DNA of 16,557 nucleotides, from assembly GCA_030037185.1 (NCBI GenBank), contig JASHRR010001217.1:1-16557 (forward strand), given 5' to 3'. Positions 7,267 to 14,452 of this stretch are shown in pieces (positions within the stretch are counted from its first letter, which is position 1; the number at the start of each line of letters is the position of its first letter). The translations under genes were made by a program, and so were the position numbers. The notes under the pieces are model-generated. The model saw only the letters and a list, made by a program, of their open reading frames with translations. It had not been told where the DNA came from and did not search any database. The DNA comes from Xanthobacteraceae bacterium (GTDB lineage: Bacteria; Pseudomonadota; Alphaproteobacteria; Rhizobiales; Xanthobacteraceae).

Positions 7267-7919
7267 TCAAGAGATCGCCAATCTCACGATCGCGTCGACA
7301 TGGATGGCGGCGCAGTCGACGAGCGGGAACGTGGTGTCTTGTTTACTGAAGGCCAATGCAAGATCGGTCCCGCCAAGCATGATTGCCTCGGCGCCATTCT
7401 CTTCGAGCAACTTTCGACTAACAGTATTAAAGACCAAACGCTGGGCCTCAGTGACAACACCCGACGTGGCCATCGCAACGTAGGCTTGGTGCACATCGTC
7501 CAAGTCCTGTCCGCTTGGCGGGAAGATCTCGGCACGAGCGGCGCCTCCATAGAATCGCGTCTCCATAACTGTCCGAGTTCCGAGGATTCCGATCCGTTTG
7601 AGGCCACGTTTTTCGATGGCTCGGCCAACCTCGGAAATTATGTCGACAACGGGCAGTGGGATACCGCTCTAAAGGCATCGATGCAAAAGTGTCCGGCAAT
7701 CGAAGTGACAACGACGCATTCGGCGCCCGCCGTAACAAGCCGGTTCGTGAGCATCGTCTAGAGACTACCTGCGCTGCGGCGTCATTGCTTAAGATTGCTG
7801 AGAAGCGTTGGTGTGTCGGCATGCACAATCGTCAGCTCCAGCGCCGCTTTTTTTCGGGCGAACGTCGAAATCAATCGCCGGTAATAAAAATCCGTCGCCG
7901 CAGGGAACGTCAAAGTCAC
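7267..7919 (-). pseudogene. Aspartate/glutamate racemase-family gene with several frameshifts
   Basis: Translated blocks from different minus-strand frames join into one racemase-like protein. Block 1 begins at GTG 7919 behind AAGGAG and contains ATDFYYRRLI and LELTIVHADTPTLLSNLK, then hits TGA (7782-7784). Block 2 is NDAAAQVVS. Block 3 has LTNRLVTAGAECVVVTSIAG and FCIDAFRAVS (about 7754-7660). Block 4 has LPVVDIISEVGRAIEKRGLK, RIGILGTRTVMETRFYG and IMLGGTDLALAF, ending at TGA 7267-7269. So at least three frame changes occur, near 7783, 7756 and 7657. The second catalytic cysteine of classical racemases is replaced by Gly (LGGTD), so even the intact ancestor belonged to a non-canonical subgroup. 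The N-terminus seems to lack the usual GxLGGMGP loop. The longest remaining frame (7267-7566) is only the C-terminal third to half. Confidence 0.78.
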
Positions 7920-8006
7920 GGCGAGTCTCCTTGTCGATTTCAGACCAAACTCGCGGAGGGCGACGAGCTTCGCCGTATTTGGCCGATGAGCATGCCCGCT
8001 GCGCCC

Positions 8007-8150
8007 TCACGTTCCCTCTCCGATGATCGAAAACGGCACCCAGAATGCCGGGTAGGCGTTCAGGGGACTGGACTCCTCGTTCATGTAGGCCAGCATTGCG
8101 CTCTCCGCGTAGGGGCCGGACTGCCGAGGCTTCCGCGGATCGTCGGCGAT
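8007..8150 (-). pseudogene. C-terminal remnant of a CHAT-domain protein gene
   Basis: The minus-strand frame from 8096 to a TGA at 8007-8009 reads MLAYMNEESSPLNAYPAFWV, then PFSIIGEGT. The MLAYMN..NP.NAYPAFW.PF.IIGEG pattern is the characteristic end of CHAT (caspase-HetF-associated with TPRs) peptidase-like domains in rhizobial proteins. About 15-20 codons further upstream are open but poorly conserved, and homology fades near the pirin stop at 8187. No start or catalytic residue is present, so this is a tail only. A second piece of the same domain lies at 10251-10435 on the opposite strand. Confidence 0.7.
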
Positions 8151-8186
8151 GCCGAGACGATCGGCCGTGGGCCCGGAGGTCCCAGT

Positions 8187-9080
8187 TTAGCGATATACGG
8201 GGACCGTTCCCGAGGCCGTGCTTCGATCTCCCGCTTCCTTCAGTTTTCGGCCAAGTTCGGCGATGTGGCGTTCCCCCGTTTCCAATGCTTGCGCCGAGGT
8301 ATGGACCGAGTAATAGCCGAGATGGAGGGGATGCGGATGCGGCACGGCCGAGCCCAGTACGAACACGGCGTCCTCCTTGCCTGGTGCTTCGAGCGCGATG
8401 GGTGATTCGCCCGGCTCGAAGATCACCATCTCACCCGCATCGACGGAAGCGCCGGCGTCCAACGATCCCTTGGCGACCGCGAGCCAGCCGACGGTGTGGC
8501 CCGCCGGCGGACGATAGGTCCAGGTCTCGCCGCGTCGCAACGTGACCAACAGGTAATTGATGCCCGCCGGGGCCGGCAGCGGGCTTCGAGCGCTTTCATA
8601 GCTGCCGACGATGACGTGGGCGGGACCAGCGCGCACCGTGTCCTTCGCCTCCGCGAAGCCGCCTTCCGGTTCGCCGGTCTCAAGCTCGGGCGGCAGAGCC
8701 AGCCAGAGCTGGAACCCTTGCAGGCGCGGCACGTCGCCCGCCGACATCTCCTTGCCATGCCAGACACCCCGGCCTGCGCGCATCCATTCGACGCCGCCAT
8801 ATTCAAGCTTGCCAGAGCCGCCTGCAGGATCAGCGTAACGCATGTGGCCTTCGGTGAAAACGGTCACGGTGGCGATCCCGGAATGGGGGTGGACCGGCAT
8901 CTCGCCCATGGCATGGATGGTGGATTCATCGGCGTCGAAGATGTCGAGAAACACGAAGGGTTTCAGGGTTTGCCCGAGATCGGACGGACTCATCAGCCGC
9001 GTGATGGGGCCATGTCCATGCCCGCGCGTGCGCCGGACAATTCTGCGTGCGATCGTAGCGGATGACTGGAAATCGCTCAT
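8187..9080 (-). CDS. Pirin family protein (cupin-type, possible quercetin 2,3-dioxygenase)
   Basis: A 297-residue bicupin. The N-terminal cupin has PFVFLDIFDAD (41-51), MPVHPHSGIATVTVF (61-75) with H64 and H66, and MRAGRGVWHGKEM (100-112) with H108 and E111. These four residues form the expected three-His/one-Glu metal site. The C-terminal cupin contains INYLLVTLRRG and AVPHPHPLHLGYYSVHTS. Length is normal for pirins. Some bacterial pirins (E. coli YhhW) cleave quercetin; others bind regulatory partners, so the substrate here is open. The start ATG (9078-9080) overlaps the stop of the upstream reductase gene as ATGA, which implies translational coupling. It is the last gene of the marR - reductase - pirin unit. 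Confidence 0.95.
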   Translation of the reverse strand: MSDFQSSATIARRIVRRTRGHGHGPITRLMSPSDLGQTLKPFVFLDIFDADESTIHAMGEMPVHPHSGIATVTVFTEGHMRYADPAGGSGKLEYGGVEWMRAGRGVWHGKEMSAGDVPRLQGFQLWLALPPELETGEPEGGFAEAKDTVRAGPAHVIVGSYESARSPLPAPAGINYLLVTLRRGETWTYRPPAGHTVGWLAVAKGSLDAGASVDAGEMVIFEPGESPIALEAPGKEDAVFVLGSAVPHPHPLHLGYYSVHTSAQALETGERHIAELGRKLKEAGDRSTASGTVPVYR

Positions 9081-9694
9081 GCGAGCCTCCTTACGTGTTC
9101 GTCAGCCTTTGCCTTGTCGGCGGCGCGTCCCTTCATCGTCACATCCGCCCACCATGCGAGTTCGTCGAGCATCGCCTTGGCGCTTGGCAGGATGGCGTCC
9201 TCGATCGCCGAAATCGGTTGCTTCCCGATCATCGGGTGGACCTTCATGAACTCGCCCCCGCCAATGTGCACGGCGGAGCGTACGGGGACCATCTGGAGCT
9301 CGACGGCGATGGTCCTGAGATGCTCGACGGCCCTAGCCCCGCCTGTGCTGCCGTATCCGAGAGCAGCCATGGGTTTCCTGTTCCATTCGACATAGGCTTG
9401 GTCGAGGGCGTTCTTGAGCGATCCTGGCACGGAGCGGTTGTACTCTGCCGTCACGAAAATATAGCCGTCGAATTCGGCAAGTTTTTTCTGCCAACGAACC
9501 GCATTCGGATTTTGGCTGGGTACGTGGGCGTTCGATGCGAGTTCATTGAAGAACGGCAGGTCGAATTGCCGGATATCGACAAGTTCGACCTCCCAGCCCT
9601 CGCGCTTGCGCATGATCCCGCAAATCCAGTTCGCCGGTATGTCCGCGAACCGCGCCTCCCGTGTGGAACCGATGATGACTGCGATCTTTGCCAT
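9077..9694 (-). CDS. NAD(P)H-dependent FMN reductase (flavodoxin-like fold)
   Basis: 205 residues from the ATG at 9694, chosen because AAGGA lies about nine bases upstream; the ATG at 9700 would be too close, and the longer frame to 9760 would run into the marR end. The protein opens MAKIAVIIGSTREARFADIP, the flavin phosphate-binding loop GSTR (9-12). The central FVTAEYNRSVPGSLKNALDQ and the GYGSTGGARAVEHLR block are hallmarks of the NADPH-dependent FMN reductase family (azoreductase/chromate/quinone reductase-like). Such cytosolic enzymes use NAD(P)H to reduce FMN and often quinones or azo compounds by two-electron transfer. The stop overlaps the pirin start (ATGA). marR ends 49 bases upstream. 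It is probably induced together with pirin when the MarR repressor is released; the ligand is unknown. Confidence 0.94.
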   Translation of the reverse strand: MAKIAVIIGSTREARFADIPANWICGIMRKREGWEVELVDIRQFDLPFFNELASNAHVPSQNPNAVRWQKKLAEFDGYIFVTAEYNRSVPGSLKNALDQAYVEWNRKPMAALGYGSTGGARAVEHLRTIAVELQMVPVRSAVHIGGGEFMKVHPMIGKQPISAIEDAILPSAKAMLDELAWWADVTMKGRAADKAKADEHVRRLA

Positions 9695-9743
9695 GTTCAT
9701 TCTTCCTTTCAGCGTTGGTTGAATCCAGATGCCCGAGTGATTG

Positions 9744-10175
9744 TTATGCGTTCTCATCAAGACAGCGCCGCAGGGCGATCAATGACTTGACGAGCTCCTT
9801 CTTTTCGGAACGTTCCACCCCGCTCATCAGGCGGTGCAACTCGTCCCTGTGGCGGGGGTAGTACGCGCGTATCTTTTCATCGCCGGCCGCGCTCAGGCTG
9901 ACTATCCGGCTTCTGCCGTCCGCGGGGTTCGGCTTTTTCTCCAGCAGTCCGGCTGCAAGCAGGTTGTCGATCACGACACCGATATTCCCGCTTGTCGACA
10001 GCCGCCCATCGATGATCTCGTTCACCGTCCGCGGCCCCTTGTGAAGGAGCATCTCGAGCACCGCGAACTGGGATGGCGTCAGACCTTCTGCGGCGATGTG
10101 CCTTGCAAGCGGTTTCGCCAGGCTGCGCATCACGCCGGAGAGAGCTGCCACCAGAGTTTCATCGACTGTCGTCAT
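9744..10175 (-). CDS. MarR family transcriptional regulator
   Basis: 143 residues with the MarR layout: an N-terminal dimerisation helix, LTPSQFAVLEMLLHKGPRTV (32-51), the recognition-helix region STSGNIGVVIDNLLAAGLLE (60-79), the wing PADGRSRIVSLSAAG (84-98) and a C-terminal helix. The R-x-R-x-V-x-L-[ST]-x-x-G wing pattern is clear. The start at 10175 has AGAGAG about seven bases upstream. Two near-identical palindromes (10185-10196, 10206-10217) lie immediately before the gene and probably form its own operator. It is the first gene of a three-gene unit with the FMN reductase and pirin. Most MarR proteins repress and are released by phenolic ligands or by thiol oxidation. This one has a single cysteine near its C-terminus (RRCLDENA), so ligand binding is more likely than disulfide switching. 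That last point is inference. Confidence 0.95.
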   Translation of the reverse strand: MTTVDETLVAALSGVMRSLAKPLARHIAAEGLTPSQFAVLEMLLHKGPRTVNEIIDGRLSTSGNIGVVIDNLLAAGLLEKKPNPADGRSRIVSLSAAGDEKIRAYYPRHRDELHRLMSGVERSEKKELVKSLIALRRCLDENA

Positions 10176-10183
10176 CTTGTATC

Positions 10184-10217
10184 TCTCTAACTAGAGATAA
10201 TTTAGCTCTAGCTAGAG
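10184..10217. promoter_or_regulatory. Paired palindromic operator, probable MarR binding sites
   Basis: CTCTAACTAGAG (10185-10196) and CTCTAGCTAGAG (10206-10217) differ at one base. The second is a perfect 12-bp palindrome, the first is symmetric except for its central AC. Their centres are 21 bp apart, two helical turns, so both would face the same side of the DNA. Each is followed by ATAAT in the same orientation. They sit 10 to 42 bases upstream of the marR start, in an AT-rich patch likely to include its promoter. This is classical autoregulatory MarR architecture. Confidence 0.8.
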
Positions 10218-10250
10218 ATAATGTCAAGGCGCGGCCGACCGTCAGTGCCC

Positions 10251-10435
10251 GACGACGAGCTGTTGACGGCGAGCGAGGTGGCGCAACTCAAGCTCGATGC
10301 CGACTGGGTGGTGCTGTCGGCCTGCAACACCGCAGCCGGCGACAAGCCCGGCGCGGAAGCGCTGTCGGGGCTGGCGCGCGGCTTCTTCTACGCGGGGGCA
10401 CGAGCGCTTCTGGTGTCGATTCGGAGGCCCCGCAG
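10251..10435 (+). pseudogene. Internal remnant of a CHAT-domain protein gene (catalytic Cys segment)
   Basis: The plus strand reads DDELLTASEVAQLKLDADWV, then VLSACNTAAGDKPGAEALSG, then LARGFFYAGARALLVS (ending 10418). This is the catalytic-cysteine part of a CHAT domain (SACNT motif). Normally HWAV..DS follows; here the frame breaks directly after LLVS and a shifted frame gives VDSEAP before a stop, so a few codons are lost. The upstream half with the catalytic histidine and the TPR repeats is absent, replaced by the MarR promoter region; the downstream end runs into a purine nucleoside phosphorylase remnant. It cannot encode an active enzyme. The tail of such a gene is found on the other strand at 8007-8150. 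Confidence 0.8.
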
Positions 10436-10474
10436 TGAGCCGCCCGCCACTTGCCGCATGATCGGCGCCGACCA

Positions 10475-10880
10475 AACCATGTCGACGAAACGCGCGTTGC
10501 CGGTCTCGCCGAACAAGCGCGACTGACCGGTGAAATTGATGTGGTCGGTGACCAGCAGGACGCCTACCCCATCTTGGGGCGCGGGCTGCCGGCCGAGTCG
10601 GTCCAGATCAGCATCTCGCAGGCGAGCGCGGCCAACGTGCGCACCGCCACCTTCATCACGTCGGCGAGGCCGTCTTCGTAGTAATGGGCGCGCCCTTGCA
10701 GCAGTGCGGCGGGCGTGCTGCCGACTCGCCCGAGGATGAGCCGCCCGGCGTGGACCCCGACGCTCGGCGCCGGAAAACCCGGGAGGTCACCATAAGGAAA
10801 GTCGCCGAGCCCCGATCCGAGAACGATACCGCGGCGAGAAATTCGGCGCGCGGGCGCGAACAATCCCAACGCATCGCTCG
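10475..10880 (-). pseudogene. Purine nucleoside phosphorylase remnant
   Basis: The minus strand carries PNP blocks in changing frames. VGIVRARAPNFSPR (about 10870-10829) is in one frame. GIVLGSGLG, DLPGFPAPSVGVHAGRLILG, LQGRAHYYEDG, MKVAVRTLAALACEMLI and RPKMG (about 10833-10565) are in the next. After a further shift come VGVLLVTDHINFTGQSRLFG and ETGNARFVDMV (to about 10475). Between GLG and DLPGFP the usual loop is shortened by several residues. Homology stops after FVDMV, with the last third of the enzyme missing, close to the edge of the CHAT remnant. Intact PNP splits purine nucleosides into base and ribose-1-phosphate. Here at least two frameshifts, an internal deletion and a 3' truncation make it a pseudogene. 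Confidence 0.8.
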
Positions 10881-10996
10881 ACCGCGCCGGTCATGACGCG
10901 CTGCCAAGGCCGAACGGGAACGGCAGCAGCTCGCGCCTTGCACCCTCTCTCGCACGATATAAATTCAGTGAAAATCAAAACCTGGGATAAAATCAC

Positions 10997-11344
10997 ATGC
11001 CGCGTGGCGGCCGTAGGGCAGGTGCTGGACGCAAGCCCGGCTCGCTGAACAAACGTACAATCGAGGCCGTCAAGACCATCGGGCCGGTCGGCGAACGCCC
11101 AATCCGCGTGCTGGTCAGCGCGATGGAAGACCGCTCGGTGCCCTGGTCGTGCCGCATCCAGGCTGCCTCGCTCGTGGCTGATCGTGCTTTCGGGCGCGCT
11201 CCGCAGTCGGTAAGCTTCGAGGTGACGCGCCGGCTCAACGATCTGACGCTCGATGAGCTGCGGCAGTTTGAGGCGAGGCTTGCTGGCGAGCACCTGACAA
11301 TCGATGCGGTTGCGACGCCCGCAGCGGATATATCATCCTGCTAG
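10997..11344 (+). CDS. Small protein with a phage terminase small-subunit-like N-terminus
   Basis: 115 residues. The start MPRGGRRAGAGRKPGSLNKR is the Gly/Arg/Lys-rich opening (RGGxRxGAGRKPGSxNKRT) typical of phage small-terminase-like DNA-binding proteins and related rhizobial hypotheticals. It is followed by a helical part, SAMEDRSVPWSCRIQAASLV, then ADRAFGRAPQSV, resembling the helix in which those proteins count damaged or dose-limited blocks. The remaining FEVTRRLNDLTLDELRQFEA is probably a coiled or helical tail. A GGGA at about 10985 and an AT-rich stretch (cacgatataaattcagtg) precede the ATG at 10997. No large terminase, portal or capsid gene is nearby, so this is a lone gene, perhaps a prophage leftover. 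The frame is intact; the function assignment is weak. Confidence 0.6.
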   Translation: MPRGGRRAGAGRKPGSLNKRTIEAVKTIGPVGERPIRVLVSAMEDRSVPWSCRIQAASLVADRAFGRAPQSVSFEVTRRLNDLTLDELRQFEARLAGEHLTIDAVATPAADISSC

Positions 11345-11425
11345 AACAGCACAAACCTCCGACGAAGCAGGCTCCTCGGCACTGACCTAAGACGCGCATT
11401 CTCCAGTTTGACAACCTGCCTGTGC

Positions 11426-13744
11426 CTATCGGAAAGCGCGCCGTTCTTCAATCATCTGCCACACCGCCGCGGGGGACAGTGGCAGTTCGCGGGGCTCGAC
11501 TTTAAGTTCGCTCAGCGCAGCCGCCACTGCATTGGCAACGGCGCCGCCCACCGGGATGATGCCGCCTTCGCCGGCGCCTTTGACGCCGAGCGGATTGTTG
11601 GGGGAGGGATATTCTTGCAGCGTAACGACACGCAAGTTCGGATAATCGGTCGCAAGTGGCACCAGGTAATCCGCGAGCGATGCGACCAGCAGCTGACCCT
11701 CCGCGTCATAGGCAAGATGCTCACCGAACACGGTGCCGCAGCCTTGCACGGCGGCGCCGACCACTTGGCCATGGAGCGTCAGCGGGTTGACGATGCGGCC
11801 CACATCATCGACGGCGAGATAATCGAGAATCTCCACATGACCGGTGCCCGGATCGACCGCCACATGGACGGCCGCAGTGCCATACGTGTAGGTCGATCTT
11901 GAGCTCTCGAAGATGCCTTCGACGCAGATCTTGCCCCCGGCGAGCTCCGCCCAGCCCACACGGCGCCCATCGTCGGCCTCGACGATCCCGTCGCCCAGCG
12001 CAAGATCATGCGGCGGAACCTTAAGTCTCGCCGCGGCCGCGGCACGCAGCGCAGCGACGAGCTTGTTGGCCGCATCCACGATGGCCGAGCCGCCCATCAC
12101 GGTGGCCCGCGAGCCAAAGGAACCGACGCCGTCGCGCAGATAGGTCGTCGAAGCGTGCAACACCTTGACTCTGGACAACGGCACGCGAAGCGCATCGGCC
12201 GCAATCTGCGCCATGATCGTCTCGATGCCTTGGCCCACCGCCGATGAGCCAACATAGACCGCGACCATGCCGTTGGCCTCGACCGCCATGCGGGCGTGCT
12301 CACGCGGCCCCGAGCCGCCGCCTTCGATGAAGCAGGCCACACCGACGCCATGATAGCGGCCGTCCACCAATCGTCCGTTCAGGCGCACCTTGTCGGCCCA
12401 GCCGAATTCCGCGATGCAGCGATCGAATGTGCGCGTGTAGTCACCACTGTCGCACTGGGTTTTACCAAGGCCGTCATCGGGGATGATCGGGGCTATCCGA
12501 TAAGGCATCTCGGATGCCGTAAGGAGATTGCGTCGGCGCATCTCGAGTCGATCGACGCTGAGGTCGCGGGCCGCGAGGTCGAGAAGCCGCTCGCAGAAGA
12601 AGGCGCCCTCAAAGCGGCCGGGCCCGCGGAAGGTGCCCATTGGCGTCTTGTTGCTCACCATGGCATGAGCTTGCAGCTTAAGGTGCGGCACGCGATAGGG
12701 GCCGGCCAGGAACTGCGCAACGTTGCGGACTGGCGTGGTACCGTTCGGCCGCACGTAAGCGCCGATGTCAACGAAGACATCACCGCGAATGCCGCAGATC
12801 GTGCCGTCGCGCTCGAGCGCTATCTCAAGCTCGGCCTCGGCCTCGCGGGCATGCGCGATGGTCATGAAATGCTCGCGGCGGTCCTCGACCCATTTGATCG
12901 GGCGTCCGAACCGGCGCGCCGCGAATGCGCAGAGGAAGTCCTCGGGATAAAATTCGCCGCGCGCCCCGAACCCGCCGCCAACATCATATTCGACATAATC
13001 GACCGCGATCTCGGGCAGGCCCATCATGACCGCGAGAACGCGGCGGTTGAAGAACGGCAGTTTGGCCGCGCCCGACATGGTGAGGCGCTCGCCATCCCAT
13101 TCGGCCAAGAGCCCGCGCGTCTCCATCGGAAACGCGGTCTGGCGCTGGACCCGGAAGGACTCGCGCCGCCGGTACGGCGCGTCGCGAAACGCAGCGTCGA
13201 CATCGCCCATCGCAGCCGTGAAAGTGGTGGCGCAATTGCTCGCCGTGCCGGGAAACAGCAAGGTGTCACCCGCCACCGAGACCCTGCGATCCGCAACCAC
13301 TGGCAGCGGCGCAATTTCGAGTTCGACCGCCAGCGCTGCATCCTCGGCAAGCTCGGGCCTGTCGGCCAGCAGCATGGCGACAGGTTCGCCCACATAACGC
13401 ACGACCTTGGTGGCGATCACCGGCTGTGCGTAGGGCGCGATGGTCGGGTTGGGCCGGCGGAACGGGATCACCGGGATCACGGGACCAATGTCGTCACCTG
13501 TGATCACCGCCCGCACACCCCGCATCGCACGTGCAACTCCCGTGTCGATGTGTCTTATGGCGCCGTGCGCGAGCGGGCTGCGAACGAACGATGCGTGCCA
13601 TTGGCCGGGCCGGGAGAGGTCATCGAGATAGCAGCCTCGCCCGCGCAGGAAGCGCAAGTCCTCAACGCGCTCGATCGGCGCCCCGACATAGGTGTTGCGG
13701 CGGTTCAATTCGCTTTCGCCGGAGGCGAGATCATGTTTTGTCAT
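11426..13744 (-). CDS. Xanthine dehydrogenase-family molybdopterin-binding (large) subunit
   Basis: 772 residues, the normal length for large subunits of the xanthine dehydrogenase/CO dehydrogenase family. The N-terminal a/b-hammerhead part reads GAPIERVEDLRFLRGRGCYL (21-40) and RYVGEPVAMLLADRPELAED (116-135). The molybdopterin-binding part shows the GGGFG loop (256-260), GTFRGPGRFEG (370-380) and GQGIETIMAQIAADAL (504-519). GAGEGG places E726 at the catalytic base. The CO-dehydrogenase loop AYRCSFR is absent, so it is not a form I CO dehydrogenase; it is more likely an aldehyde- or N-heterocycle-oxidising hydroxylase. Such enzymes need a 2Fe-2S subunit and an FAD subunit plus maturation factors, none of which is encoded within the window. 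No strong ribosome binding site is visible before 13744. The gene looks intact; its substrate is unknown. Confidence 0.93.
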   Translation of the reverse strand: MTKHDLASGESELNRRNTYVGAPIERVEDLRFLRGRGCYLDDLSRPGQWHASFVRSPLAHGAIRHIDTGVARAMRGVRAVITGDDIGPVIPVIPFRRPNPTIAPYAQPVIATKVVRYVGEPVAMLLADRPELAEDAALAVELEIAPLPVVADRRVSVAGDTLLFPGTASNCATTFTAAMGDVDAAFRDAPYRRRESFRVQRQTAFPMETRGLLAEWDGERLTMSGAAKLPFFNRRVLAVMMGLPEIAVDYVEYDVGGGFGARGEFYPEDFLCAFAARRFGRPIKWVEDRREHFMTIAHAREAEAELEIALERDGTICGIRGDVFVDIGAYVRPNGTTPVRNVAQFLAGPYRVPHLKLQAHAMVSNKTPMGTFRGPGRFEGAFFCERLLDLAARDLSVDRLEMRRRNLLTASEMPYRIAPIIPDDGLGKTQCDSGDYTRTFDRCIAEFGWADKVRLNGRLVDGRYHGVGVACFIEGGGSGPREHARMAVEANGMVAVYVGSSAVGQGIETIMAQIAADALRVPLSRVKVLHASTTYLRDGVGSFGSRATVMGGSAIVDAANKLVAALRAAAAARLKVPPHDLALGDGIVEADDGRRVGWAELAGGKICVEGIFESSRSTYTYGTAAVHVAVDPGTGHVEILDYLAVDDVGRIVNPLTLHGQVVGAAVQGCGTVFGEHLAYDAEGQLLVASLADYLVPLATDYPNLRVVTLQEYPSPNNPLGVKGAGEGGIIPVGGAVANAVAAALSELKVEPRELPLSPAAVWQMIEERRAFR

Positions 13745-14452
13745 TCGATCCGTGACCGGCGGGGGTTGGAGCGGATCCTCATGCGCGCGAGGCTAGTCGA
13801 TCGAATGAAAAAAGCCAATCAGCCAGGTAGCGAAAGCATCAAACGCCAAGCGTTATATCAAGCCTTCGGCTCTTGTAGGGCAAAGCGTGCCGCCGGTCCT
13901 CCCCCGCTCCCCGCTTGCGGGGGATGTCCGGTCGTTCCAGTCGACGGAAATCCCGCCTAATTCGTACACCGGCCATGCGAGGCTGCAGCAAGGTCACCGC
14001 GAAATGACGGGATTTGAACGCCACGAGGTCAGCTCGGGGAAGCGGTAGGGGAAAATCATCGCACCGGATCAGGAAGGGCACCATCTGGCCGGGCGAGTTC
14101 AGCACCGACGAGATCGCGCGGTACGCGCCGCTCCACGAGATGCATGCCTTTGAGTGCGGGTTCGTCGAATGGCGAGCCCGCCTTTGCTGCCGAGTCTTTG
14201 CCGGGAACGCCGTCGCGCTCTGGCCTTATGACCTCGGCCAGGAATGTGCTCTGCAGCGAGCACTGAAGGAGGCGCCGCCCAGAGGTAATGCGTGATGCGC
14301 GACCTGTCCTATCCTCCGCGCGAAGATTGGCGCTTCTCACTTTGGAGAAGTTGGAGGATGGAGACGGGTGACGACGGGCGGTCCTTGATCACGACCACCT
14401 GATGGTTGCGGCCGCGGCCTGTCTCGGCGAGTAGCTGCAGCGCACTGGGGCC
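13745..14452. other. 708-base stretch without a recognisable gene
   Basis: It should include the promoter of the leftward molybdopterin-subunit gene. Open frames of 80-95 codons occur on both strands (14014-14295 plus, 14056-14340 and 13839-14105 minus) but have no family signature. Beyond the stop of the winged-helix gene at 14453 the same minus frame stays open and reads ALQLLAETGRGRNHQVVVI, which looks protein-like and may be decayed coding DNA. A GC-rich hairpin is listed separately. I assign no gene here. Confidence 0.4.
13909..13922. repeat. GC-rich palindrome CCCCGC-TT-GCGGGG
   Basis: A perfect 6-bp inverted repeat with a two-base loop, inside a C-rich then G-rich context (tcctcccccgctccccgctt, then gcgggggatgtcc). 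It resembles the core of extragenic palindromic repeats frequent in Bradyrhizobium-type genomes. Only one copy is obvious in the window. Confidence 0.45.

Noticed and set aside
10221..10526. A functional small CHAT protein encoded by the 101-codon frame
   Set aside because: Only the Cys segment of the domain is present, the His half is missing, the frame breaks after LLVS, and the tail runs antisense over the PNP remnant.
11408..11902. 164-codon plus-strand frame near the end of the molybdopterin subunit gene
   Set aside because: Antisense shadow of the conserved C-terminal part carrying the GAGE motif.
12296..13960. 554-codon plus-strand open frame opposite the molybdopterin subunit gene
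   Set aside because: It is the antisense shadow of a well-recognised gene in GC-rich DNA. Its translation has no domain features, and the minus-strand protein explains the codon pattern.
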